Part shown: piece after piece, positions 48,030 to 55,812 of the stretch
Position numbering within the stretch: the first letter of the stretch is position 1
How the letters are laid out: each line of letters opens with the position of its first letter
Assembly: GCF_012271785.1 (NCBI RefSeq)
Contig: NZ_JAAWVT010000003.1
Span: forward strand, 310,001 to 374,000
Source of the DNA: Paeniglutamicibacter terrestris
GTDB lineage: Bacteria; Actinomycetota; Actinomycetes; Actinomycetales; Micrococcaceae
Reading direction: 5' to 3'
Length of the DNA: 64,000 nucleotides
Position numbers and translations under genes: made by a program
The notes under the pieces: model-generated
Seen by the model: the letters and a program-made list of their open reading frames with translations, nothing else
Databases searched by the model: none
Told to the model about the DNA's origin: nothing

Positions 48030-48128
48030 GGTCAAGTCGTTCAATAGATGCCCCAAGGTTGCCTGAAATGCAAGAGTGGCCGCCGGCGTCGGAGTAAACG
48101 GTGCCGACCGCCGCTAATTTCGGAGCAG

Positions 48129-48311
48129 TTAGGCTCGACGGCCAAAGAGGCGCGCGAAGTACCCGCCCTTCTTGCTGGACTCTTTCGGGGCCTTTGGGTC
48201 GCAGGAGCAGCGCTCGCTCTGCGGCACGTGGGCCATGACCTGTTTGACGTGCTGGCCGCATCCGGCCCAGGTGGTTTTCTGGCACTTGCGGCATTTGGTG
48301 GCGCGGCACAT
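48129..48311 (-). CDS. small Cys-rich conserved protein (CRATxCxxC type)
   Basis: A 60-residue protein, MCRATKCRKCQKTTWAGCGQHVKQVMAHVPQSERCSCDP..., with six cysteines (C2, C7, C10, C18, C35, C37) and several His. Short proteins starting CRAT.C..C.K.TWAGCG.H occur widely in Actinobacteria; function unknown. The Cys pattern suggests a small zinc or metal knuckle. It lies between the cstB and cstR control regions and is followed by a basic/aromatic tail (GGYFARLFGRR). Operators 3 and 4 are upstream, so co-regulation with cstR is likely. Confidence 0.75.
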   Translation of the reverse strand: MCRATKCRKCQKTTWAGCGQHVKQVMAHVPQSERCSCDPKAPKESSKKGGYFARLFGRRA

Positions 48312-48377
48312 GTGGTGGCTCCTTGAGGGTCAGGTTATTGCGGGGGCGGGATAACCCCTTCGCATTCGAGTATTGCA

Positions 48378-48395
48378 TATACCCTAGGGGGTATT
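48378..48395. promoter_or_regulatory. CstR-type operator 3
   Basis: TATACCCTAGGGGGTATT, an imperfect palindrome of the same type in the divergent region between the Cys-rich gene and cstR. Confidence 0.75.
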
Positions 48396-48422
48396 GAGCA
48401 TCCTTGTTTTCGAGTTACTTCA

Positions 48423-48438
48423 AAACCCCTGGGGGTAT
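48423..48438. promoter_or_regulatory. CstR-type operator 4
   Basis: AAACCCCTGGGGGTAT, 38 bp before the cstR start. Confidence 0.7.
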
Positions 48439-48475
48439 ACAATGAGGGAAATTACCACACACGAAGGGGCTCGTC

Positions 48476-48733
48476 ATGGAACTTGAAGCGGAAACCATGA
48501 AACCCGCAATTAATAGGCTCAAGCGCGCTCAAGGGCAGCTTAATGCGGTGATTCGCATGCTTGAGGAGGGCAGTGATTGCCGCGCGGTGGTCACTCAGCT
48601 TTCAGCAGCCTCCAAGGCCATCGACCGCGCCGGTTTCTCCATTATCGCCACCGGGTTGGAGCAGTGCCTCAAGAGTGAGGACTCCTCAAACGATCGCGCC
48701 GAGATGGAAAAACTCTTCCTCTCCCTGGCCTAA
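48476..48733 (+). CDS. cstR: CstR/CsoR-family persulfide-sensing repressor
   Basis: An 85-residue all-helical repressor (DUF156). N-terminal NRLKRAQGQLNAVIRMLEEGSDC gives the family helix and C35; the second Cys is C64 in ATGLEQCL. Copper-sensing CsoR has His four residues before that Cys; here it is Gly60, so copper sensing is unlikely and the two-Cys layout fits CstR, which forms di/trisulfides with persulfide. Neighbouring dioxygenase, rhodaneses and TauE support this. ATG 48476 with GAAGGGG upstream. Autoregulation by the palindromes upstream is inferred. Confidence 0.9.
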   Translation: MELEAETMKPAINRLKRAQGQLNAVIRMLEEGSDCRAVVTQLSAASKAIDRAGFSIIATGLEQCLKSEDSSNDRAEMEKLFLSLA

Positions 48734-49270
48734 CCCCGTCTAATCAGCGGCCATTTTCCCTGGAATTTGACCACGGGTATCCGGGGTTCTGGCAGCGCAC
48801 ATGCGAGAACGTCGTCGGTGCAGCGGTTTCGTAACCGCCACGGAATTGTTCCCCAGCCGCAAAGCGGGCCGTGGCGATCAGAGCCCATGTTCGTCACTCG
48901 GGTACCGCGCACCGAGCAGGGCTATCCACTGAGGTTGGTTCATCCAGTGGCCCAAAGGGCGAGGGTAGAAGTTAGGCCGCGCGGCCATTTAGCGCTGTGA
49001 AGAGGAGGCCATGTGCCGTTGCGATTCACAATCTAGCTGTTTAAATTTTGATGCCAAGTTGTCACGGTGGGGGTTAGCTTTTGCGACACTATGTAGGTTG
49101 CCACTTTTTGGACCGGCCGCCGTGGCGGTCAGAGGTGGACATATGCGTAGCCATCGTGCAGGTGTTGGGCCAGACGCGCGATGGCCGCAGGGACGTCCAC
49201 GACGCCTTTGACCAGCGGCGCCCCGGTTACCGGCAGCCTGATCCTGACAAGGATCTTCGTTAAGGCTACC
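48734..49270. other. no intact gene; degenerate sequence
   Basis: About 540 bp after cstR. The minus-strand frame 49129-49368 includes DVPAAIARLAQHL, which may be a shifted continuation of the tnpA remnant. Otherwise nothing is recognised. Confidence 0.35.
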
Positions 49271-49408
49271 CTCGCCGTGACGGCGACCAACCAAGTCCAT
49301 TTCCTGATCGTCAAGAAAGAGGAAACGTTCCAACTCGGCCCGCGAGATCGGACTTGAGAACTGGCCATACACCGCTACTGGGTCTTCACTGAGAAATCCA
49401 ACTGGCAT
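49271..49408 (-). pseudogene. N-terminal stub of a Tn3-family transposase
   Basis: MPVGFLSEDPVAVYGQFSSPISRAELERFLFLDDQEMDLVGRRHGE matches the start of Tn3-family TnpA (DUF4158: MPV.FL...AA.YG.F..P.SRAQLERFF.LDD.D..L...RRG.HNRLGFA). About 46 codons remain, then the frame diverges; some 900 codons of a normal TnpA are missing. The stub begins just inside the right terminal repeat, as expected for tnpA. Confidence 0.8.
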
Positions 49409-49435
49409 GGCACCAATTTGCGTTAATCGCGAAGG

Positions 49436-49473
49436 CTTGGCGCTAACCATTGTTCCGCTGCAGCTCAGAACCT
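49436..49473 (-). repeat. right terminal inverted repeat, Tn3 family (degenerate tip)
   Basis: Reverse-complement relative of the 38737-38774 repeat: CTTGGCGCTAACCATTGTTC... with about 30 of 38 positions matching by eye, including a 15-bp identical core AACCATTGTTCCGCT. The outer tip reads AGAACCT instead of GCCCCC. No 5-bp target duplication matching GATTC is visible outside it. Confidence 0.75.
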
Positions 49474-49551
49474 AACTCCACCTGGTCCGTTGAGTTCTGC
49501 CCGCGCCGCCCTAGGGGGAAAGCCGGTATTCCGTTGTCACGTGGGGAGCGA

Positions 49552-50004
49552 TCATCCTTCGTCCTCTTTATCAGGGGTGTGGGCGACCAAGACGGGGCAG
49601 GTGGCGTGCGCGATGCAATATGAGCTGACCGAACCAATGAGCAAGCCTGCGAGCCTGCCGTGGCCTCTGCGGCCTACGATGAGCAGGTCGGCATTCCTAC
49701 CGGCTTTGATGAGCGCGGATCTCGGATCCCCTTGCACCAAGCTGACTGTGACATTGCTGGGTGTATCGGTGCCGAAAACACTGCTCACTGCCTGGTTCAG
49801 GAGGTTCGCGGCGCTCTCTTTGAATCCCTCGATGCCTGCGAGCAGGTAGCTGTCATACATCCGAGGGAAGTCCCAACAGCCGATTGCCTCGATGTGGGCG
49901 TTCAACGAACCGGCTAAGTGTTGGGCGTGCCGAAGCGCTTCGAGGGAAGCGTCCGACCCATCCACACCCACAATGATTTTCGATATTCCGTATCCAGGTC
50001 TCAT
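49552..50004 (-). CDS. universal stress protein (UspA family)
   Basis: A 150-residue Usp with the ATP-binding fold: KIIVGVDGSDASLEALRHA at the N-terminus and GRRGHGRLAGLLIGSVSSYCIAHATCPVLV at the C-terminus, containing G-2x-G-9x-G-(S/T). ATP-binding type Usp proteins are typical of DosR hypoxia regulons. Start ATG 50004 with GGAGG upstream; the frame is open to 50040. It is the first gene right of the transposon end. Confidence 0.92.
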   Translation of the reverse strand: MRPGYGISKIIVGVDGSDASLEALRHAQHLAGSLNAHIEAIGCWDFPRMYDSYLLAGIEGFKESAANLLNQAVSSVFGTDTPSNVTVSLVQGDPRSALIKAGRNADLLIVGRRGHGRLAGLLIGSVSSYCIAHATCPVLVAHTPDKEDEG

Positions 50005-50561
50005 AGGAGCCTCCAGTGCTATGGGTGTAGGGCTTCCCAAGCTACCGACTGCGCCGTTGGAACACCATAGGAGTCCAAGAATTTCCAGCTCCTCGCCGTC
50101 GGCGGCATTCCCCTAGGGCGCCTGCGAGTGGAGAATAGTCGGCGGGCGCACCGACCAAGCAGCTTTTCCGATCCGCTGTCCCTAATACCTAGGTGACAGC
50201 TGCTAATGGGGCGTCAGCATTCGCACCCATGGTAGAGGCGGTAGAGGCTGGTGCCCGGTCACGGAATAGAGCTTGCCGTTCAGGACGTTTTCCCTCCATC
50301 AAGGGCAACGCCAGCAAATGAACGAAGCAGAGTCTTAGTAGGGAGCGCGAGCCGGTCCGCGACATTAACCCAACGCACAAGCTCCATGCATCCCCTCACG
50401 GCATCAATGCCGGACAGCACGGGCCGGCGCCAAGTTTCTCTCCGTTCAAACAATGAGGGTGTCCACAAGTCTTGTCCCATCACGTCCTGCTCCGTAGCCT
50501 TGGCTTCACGGACACCTCCCGGTTGTCTTTTTTGATGAAGGACTAACCCTGAGGACGCTGT
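50005..50561. other. divergent region between usp and alcohol dehydrogenase
   Basis: 557 bp with no supported gene. It contains a 9-bp tandem duplication GGTAGAGGC (50231-50248) and a hairpin-like GCTGTC...GACAGC around 50175-50200. A minus-strand coding-like stretch near 50280-50480 (CMELVRWVNVADRLALPTK) may be a remnant; not recognised. Confidence 0.4.
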
Positions 50562-51632
50562 ATGAAAGCCCTGATCTATCATGGCCCCGGCGACATGTCT
50601 TGGTCGGAGGCCCCCAAGCCGCAGGTTCTCAACCCGGGGGATGCCATCGTTCGAGTAGAGACCACCACCATCTGTGGCACTGACCTTCACATCCTCAAAG
50701 GGGATGTTCCTGCGGTGCAGCCGGGACGGATCCTGGGTCACGAGGGCGTGGGCACGGTGGTGGAAGTCGGTCCGGGCGTTCACGACATTACGGTGGGTGA
50801 CCGGGTCCTGATTTCCTGTATCAAGTCCTGTGGACACTGCTCCAACTGTCGGGTGGGCCTATACTCCCATTGCCTAGGGGAGGAAGGCCAATCCGGCATC
50901 GGGTGGATTTTGGGGCACTTGATCGATGGCACCCAAGCCGAATACGCGCGGATCCCATACGCTGACAACTCGCTTCACAAGATCCCCGAGAACGTCAGCA
51001 ACATCGAAGCGGTCATGCTCTCAGACATCCTGCCCACCGGGTTTGAGATCGGTGTGTTGGCCGGCAGGGTCAATCCTGGGGACGTGGTGGCCGTCATCGG
51101 TGCCGGCCCGGTCGGGCTTGCCGCCGTTGCCACAGCAGGACTCTGCGGCGCGGGAACGATTGTGGCTATAGACCGTGACACCAACAGACTTGACCAGGCT
51201 CAGGGTTTCGGGGCTACGGACACCGTCAATTCCACTCACGTGGACTGGCAGAGTCAGGTGTTGGCACTCACCGACGGTGAGGGAGTGGACGTGGCGATCG
51301 AAGCCGTCGGCCTACCCGAAACCTTCACTATGGCCGTTGACCTCGCCCGCCAGGGCGGGCGCATTGCCAACATCGGGGTCCACGGCGCCAGTGTGGAACT
51401 TGCCCTTCAGGATCTGTGGATCCGGAACATCGGAATCACAATGGGCTTGGTCAACACCAACACCACTCCGATGCTGCTCAAACTCGTGGCGCAGCACAAG
51501 ATCCCGGTAGCCAAGTTCGCCACACATTTCTTCACCCTCGATCGGATGATTCATGCCTATGACACCTTTGCCCGGGCTTCCGAAACGAAGGCATTGAAAG
51601 TCATTATCAACCGCGCCTCGGCGCTCGCCTAA
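50562..51632 (+). CDS. zinc-dependent alcohol dehydrogenase family protein
   Basis: A 356-residue MDR dehydrogenase. Catalytic zinc: CGTDLHILKG (C38 region) and GHEGVGTVVEVG. Structural zinc: CGHCSNCRVGLYSHC. Rossmann: VAVIGAGPVGLAAV. It resembles stress-associated zinc alcohol dehydrogenases of Actinobacteria, sequence unlike the one at 661. ATG 50562 follows TGAGGACG. The next gene starts 10 bp downstream, so they form an operon. Substrate unknown. Confidence 0.92.
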   Translation: MKALIYHGPGDMSWSEAPKPQVLNPGDAIVRVETTTICGTDLHILKGDVPAVQPGRILGHEGVGTVVEVGPGVHDITVGDRVLISCIKSCGHCSNCRVGLYSHCLGEEGQSGIGWILGHLIDGTQAEYARIPYADNSLHKIPENVSNIEAVMLSDILPTGFEIGVLAGRVNPGDVVAVIGAGPVGLAAVATAGLCGAGTIVAIDRDTNRLDQAQGFGATDTVNSTHVDWQSQVLALTDGEGVDVAIEAVGLPETFTMAVDLARQGGRIANIGVHGASVELALQDLWIRNIGITMGLVNTNTTPMLLKLVAQHKIPVAKFATHFFTLDRMIHAYDTFARASETKALKVIINRASALA

Positions 51633-51642
51633 GGAGTTCATC

Positions 51643-52284
51643 ATGGATCACGTCACCATCATCGGTAACGGACATATGGCCAGAGCCATCGCCGTCCGCA
51701 TGCTCCGCGCCCGGCATTCGGTCCAGATCATTGGCCGCAACAGCGAAAAGACGCAAGCTCTTGTGGAGTTTCTGGGTGCTGGTGCCCGAGGCGACGAAGA
51801 GGGGACCCCCGTTGAGGGAAATATCGTCTTCTTGGCCGTCCCGTTTTTGGAAGGCAAAAAGACGGTCAGTACCTATGGCGAGTCACTGGCGGGAAAAGTC
51901 ATTGTTGATATTAGCAACCCGGTGGACATGGCCACCTTTGACCACCTGTTGACCCCGGCTGGGACCTCCGCGGCGGAATCGATTGCCTTGCTGGCACCTC
52001 CTTCCAGCAACGTGGTCAAGGCCTTCAACACCTGCTTCGCCAAGTCACTGGAAGTGGGACAAGTGGCGGGAGTACCCTTGGATGTTTTCATTGCCGGGGA
52101 TTCCGAGGCAGCCAAGGCCAAAGTCAGTGCGGTTGCGGCCGCCTCAGGGTTACGTGTGATCGACGTTGGCCCGCTACGCAGGGCGCGTGAGCTCGAATCC
52201 ATGATGCTCTTGGTCATGGGGCTCCAAGCGAACCCCGAGCACGTGGGTTTCAACTGGGACACGTCCCTGAAGATCCTTCCATAG
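51643..52284 (+). CDS. NADP-dependent F420-reductase-like oxidoreductase
   Basis: A 213-residue single-Rossmann protein: VTIIGNGHMARAIAVRMLRARHSVQIIGRNSEK is an NADP-binding motif (Arg after strand 2), followed by NIVFLAVPFLEGKKTV, VIVDISNPVD and VVKAFNT. It belongs to the Npd/F420-dependent NADP reductase-like family (COG2085), whose members often do not use F420. It is operonic with the alcohol dehydrogenase, so the pair may work on linked substrates. Function uncertain. Confidence 0.85.
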   Translation: MDHVTIIGNGHMARAIAVRMLRARHSVQIIGRNSEKTQALVEFLGAGARGDEEGTPVEGNIVFLAVPFLEGKKTVSTYGESLAGKVIVDISNPVDMATFDHLLTPAGTSAAESIALLAPPSSNVVKAFNTCFAKSLEVGQVAGVPLDVFIAGDSEAAKAKVSAVAAASGLRVIDVGPLRRARELESMMLLVMGLQANPEHVGFNWDTSLKILP

Positions 52285-52295
52285 GAAGAGAAGAG

Positions 52296-52607
52296 ATGAA
52301 CACGGCACCGGCGAGGCCCGAGCGGATCGTCGTTGACCTCGGTGACTCAGGAAGCTGCACCAACGAGGTCAAAACCGCTGCAATCACTACAACGGATTTG
52401 ACTGTGGAAGTGCGTATTCTCGAGTGCTGGAGCAGCTTGGAAATTCCCTTTGACTTGAGATTGTCAGGAGATCAGATCCTGGACGCTGAATGCTTGGCAG
52501 ACAAACTGTGCGATTGGTCGATGACATTTCCGATCGTGCCTTGGGTTCAAACTGCCCACCTTGGCCGAGCATCGCCTTCACGTATGGTCATTCGGCCGCG
52601 GTCCTGA
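52296..52607 (+). CDS. hypothetical protein
   Basis: A 103-residue frame starting 11 bp after the previous stop, with AGGAAGAGAAGAG before the ATG. Acidic in the middle (FDLRLSGDQILDAECLADKLCDW) and basic at the C-terminus. Not recognised. The spacing and ribosome site favour translation. The latter third may be read-through into non-coding sequence. Confidence 0.4.
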   Translation: MNTAPARPERIVVDLGDSGSCTNEVKTAAITTTDLTVEVRILECWSSLEIPFDLRLSGDQILDAECLADKLCDWSMTFPIVPWVQTAHLGRASPSRMVIRPRS

Positions 52608-52797
52608 TCGGGGACATTACCAACACCCGAATGCTTGACTTGCGCCAATGTGGTTGAGGTGGTTCGGAAGGCATACCATCGTTTCGGTTTTAGTCGGCCT
52701 GCTCCGACCACCCATTCCCGCCACGTATTGATGGTCACCAAGCCGTAACCAACGGATACCGCCAAGATCACTGTTCAGCAAACTCTGAAATGAGTCG

Positions 52798-54657
52798 ATG
52801 AAAGCCATCCGCAAGTACCCCATGATCACCGTCACCCTTTTGATCGGGGGGCTGGTATTGCTGCTCTCGATTTTGGGTCTGGAAACCGTTGCCCAATGGA
52901 TCGCCAGTGCTTTTGCCGTGGCCGCCGGCCTGCAACGAGGAACAGGGATGGTCCGCGAAATGATCCATGGACGGTGGGGTGTGGATGTCCTTGCCGTCAC
53001 GGCCATTGCCAGCACGATCGCCGTGGGTGAGTATGTCGCTGCCCTGATCGTCGTACTTATGCTCTACGGTGGTTCTGCTCTGGAAACCCATGCATCGGGA
53101 AGAGCGAAGGCAGAACTCCATGCTTTGCTGGCGCGTACCCCCCAAATTGCCCACCGGGAAGTCAACGGAGGGCTGTTGGAAAATGTTGCCGTGACGGAGG
53201 TTGTGGCCGGTGACCTCCTAGTCCTGCGTCCGGCCGAGGTGGTACCGGTCGACGGACTCTTACTCTCTGCCAGGGGGTCCTTCGATGAGTCCGTCATTAC
53301 CGGCGAAAGCCTTCCGGTCGATATGATCAAAGGCGATGTGATTCTCAGCGGCTCGGTCAATGGCGTGTCCGCCGTACGCATGCGGGCCACCGCCTCGGTG
53401 ACCAATTCCCAATACAGCCGCATTGTCTCGTTGGTGGGAAATGCGGCAGCCAGCCGTGCCCCGGTGGTCCGTCTCGCAGACCGCTACGCCGTCCCCTTTA
53501 CTTTTCTGGCCTTGGCTCTTGGGGGAGGCGCCTGGCTACTTAGCGGAGAGGCCTCGCGGTTCGCCGAGGTAATGGTCGTCGCAACCCCTTGTCCGTTGCT
53601 GATTGCGGCCCCAGTGGCGTTCCTCGGCGGCATGAGTAGGGCCGCCAGAAACGGGATCATTGTCAAGAGCGGCGGCACCCTTGAACAACTGGCCCGAATC
53701 AGAACGGCCGTCTTTGATAAGACCGGTACCTTGACGCAAGGACGTCCCACGCTGGCAGAGGTCAGGACGGCCGGCGGCCCCGCACCGGTCGCCAGCGAGC
53801 TGGAAGTGCTTGGATCTGCGGCCTCGGCGGAATTGCACTCCTCCCATGTCCTTGCGGCCTCCGTGGTCGCCTCGGCACAGGACCGAGGGGTGGAACTGTC
53901 GGTGCCGTCCGACGCGGTTGAACACGCCACTGATGGGGTAGCCGCACTGGTGGACGGGTGCCGTGTTGTCGTTGGGAAACGATTGTTTGTCGAGGCCAGC
54001 GTCGGTCCGATCAAGGAAGAGCCGCTCACCGGTGGCCAGCTTGCCGTCTATGTCGGGTTCGACAACGTCTATGCCGGCGCCCTCATCATGAGCGACCCGT
54101 TGAGGAGCAACGCCGTGAAGACGCTGGACAGGTTGACAGCACTGGGGATTCAGCGCACCGTGATGGTTACTGGTGACGCCCAGACGACGGCGGAGCACAT
54201 CGCCGGCTTGGCCGGCATCGCCGAAGTTCTGGCAGGTTGTCGGCCGGAGGACAAAGTCCGCATCGTTCGAGACTTGACTCCGGGGCGGGTCATGATGGTC
54301 GGAGACGGCGTCAACGATGCACCGGTCCTGGCGGCTGCCGATGTGGGGGTGGCCATGGGGGCCCGGGGTTCAACGGCCGCTAGCGAATCCGCAGACGTGG
54401 TGATCATGGTGGATGACCTGTCCAAGGTGGCCGATGCTGCACGCATTGGCAAAGACACCATTCGGATAGCAGTCCAGAGCATCTGGATAGGCCTCGCGCT
54501 GAGCGTGATGTTGATGGGGCTGGCCGCGGTGGGTTACGTTCCGGCGATTGCCGGGGCGCTGAGCCAAGAGTTGGTCGACCTGGCCACCATTCTCAATGCG
54601 CTGCGGGCGCTCAAGCCAGGGGAACGCTCCTCAGGAGTCCGTGGGGCATCGCAGTGA
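52798..54657 (+). CDS. heavy-metal P1B-type ATPase without HMA domain
   Basis: A 619-residue metal-exporting ATPase. TM metal site TPCPLLIAAPVAF (C265); phosphorylation loop DKTGTLTQG (D307); actuator TGESLP; hinge GDGVNDAPVLAAADVGVAMG. There is no N-terminal HMA or His-rich domain (starts directly with helices). The nucleotide-binding HP dipeptide reads SSHVLAA, so Pro is Val. Metal specificity is not evident; CPC-type with this short form occurs among Zn/Cd/Pb or Co exporters. CtpF-like ATPases belong to DosR regulons in mycobacteria, so the setting fits a stress island. Confidence 0.92.
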   Translation: MKAIRKYPMITVTLLIGGLVLLLSILGLETVAQWIASAFAVAAGLQRGTGMVREMIHGRWGVDVLAVTAIASTIAVGEYVAALIVVLMLYGGSALETHASGRAKAELHALLARTPQIAHREVNGGLLENVAVTEVVAGDLLVLRPAEVVPVDGLLLSARGSFDESVITGESLPVDMIKGDVILSGSVNGVSAVRMRATASVTNSQYSRIVSLVGNAAASRAPVVRLADRYAVPFTFLALALGGGAWLLSGEASRFAEVMVVATPCPLLIAAPVAFLGGMSRAARNGIIVKSGGTLEQLARIRTAVFDKTGTLTQGRPTLAEVRTAGGPAPVASELEVLGSAASAELHSSHVLAASVVASAQDRGVELSVPSDAVEHATDGVAALVDGCRVVVGKRLFVEASVGPIKEEPLTGGQLAVYVGFDNVYAGALIMSDPLRSNAVKTLDRLTALGIQRTVMVTGDAQTTAEHIAGLAGIAEVLAGCRPEDKVRIVRDLTPGRVMMVGDGVNDAPVLAAADVGVAMGARGSTAASESADVVIMVDDLSKVADAARIGKDTIRIAVQSIWIGLALSVMLMGLAAVGYVPAIAGALSQELVDLATILNALRALKPGERSSGVRGASQ

Positions 54658-55299
54658 CAGGCTGAGACCCTGTCCTAAAATATCCGGAGTGCATCCTCGT
54701 CGCCGAGCAAAAAATTATCACCCGGACTTCGCCCGTGGGGGCTACAAACAATAAGGGAGAGCGGCCTGCTTTCGGAGAATCCTGTCCAGCGGCTCCGATG
54801 TGCCATTCATGCCCTCTTCAGTCCCGCGCCAGACATGGAAGGGGTCCGCCGGTGCAGGCGGCCCCGACCTTTGATTCTAAGCACTGCGGGTACGCGGGTG
54901 ATTGTTCCGGCAGAGTTCGTTTCTTGGTGTTCAAGAGAAGTGTAAGTCAGTTCTTGCCGGTGGTGGATTGCTTAGTTTCAGCTCGGCCATAGAGCTACTC
55001 TCTAAGTCAAATTGTCCTGTAATTGGTAGCTCGGATAGAGCAAGCACCGTGCCCTAGCGACCGGCGGGTAGGTTGCTTTTCGTGACTTGAGCTGTCCTTT
55101 CTGACTTCCCTGCCTTGCATCTGGGGGCGGTCGTCCTTAGTACTGCTACGACCACGAGCGTCACTATGATCCAGGACCCAACCATGTGGCTTTAGACCCT
55201 TCCGTCCGTCCGGTGAACCGTGGAGTGTTGAGGTGCCATGGTGTTGAGGTGGCATGCCAGCGCCAGGGTTCCGGCCCGTTAGTGTGAGGAGGGGGGACC
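54658..55299. other. gene-free region
   Basis: 642 bp. No supported frame. Includes an imperfect 16-bp tandem duplication (55225-55256), one mismatch, 44 bp before the DUF3040 start. Confidence 0.5.
55225..55256. repeat. 16-bp tandem duplication (one mismatch)
   Basis: GTGTTGAGGTGCCATG followed directly by GTGTTGAGGTGGCATG. Confidence 0.9.
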
Positions 55300-55611
55300 A
55301 TGTCGCTCTCGGCTCGTGAAGAAGAGATCCTGCAATCCCTGGAAAAGGCTTTGTCAGACCAGTATCCCGTGCTTGAAAGAAGACTAAAGCACTTCGCGAA
55401 TCTCTCCGGCGGTGGTTGGATGGTGGGCATCGGGTTCCTGTATCTCCTTCCGGGACTGGGACTGTTGTTCTTGGGTTTGTTCAGCAGCTCCACGTGGTTG
55501 GGCATCGTGGCGTTCCTCGTCTTGAACGGTGGCGCATATCTCGCGTCAGTGAGGGTGAATCCCGTTAGCCTGCTTCGCCCGAACCGCGCGCAATCCGCTC
55601 CTTCCACATGA
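55300..55611 (+). CDS. DUF3040 small membrane protein
   Basis: A 103-residue protein. The N-terminus MSLSAREEEILQSLEKALSDQYPVLERRLK is the DUF3040 signature. Two TM helices follow (GWMVGIGFLYLLPGLGLLFLGLF and WLGIVAFLVLNGGAYLA), then a basic tail. Function unknown. AGGAGGGGG precedes the ATG. Single gene between two gaps. Confidence 0.85.
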   Translation: MSLSAREEEILQSLEKALSDQYPVLERRLKHFANLSGGGWMVGIGFLYLLPGLGLLFLGLFSSSTWLGIVAFLVLNGGAYLASVRVNPVSLLRPNRAQSAPST

Positions 55612-55812
55612 CGTGGAACCCCCTGCCGGCAGTAGGAGCCTAACCGCCGCGCAATGACTGAGCGCGCTGGGAATGTGCGCTTCTTCCGCCCAAGCTTTGG
55701 GTTGCATCACGACGGATCAAGTACAGACACAAGAATATTGAATCGATGCACGTCATCGCCGCGTTAAACGACGGCCGGGTCTAAGAATCCCTTCCACGCT
55801 GCGGATGTTTCC

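Noticed and set aside
38732-49478. 5-bp target-site duplication flanking the Tn3-like element
   Set aside because: GATTC on the left and AACTC on the right agree at only three positions, so no duplication is claimed; the right tip is degenerate anyway.
50005-50180. DosR-like box before the usp gene
   Set aside because: I found only poor matches (8 of 14 or fewer); not enough to list.
51643-52284. true F420-dependent NADP reductase
   Set aside because: Family membership is fine, but no other F420-linked feature is nearby and many relatives do not use F420, so I kept the cautious name.
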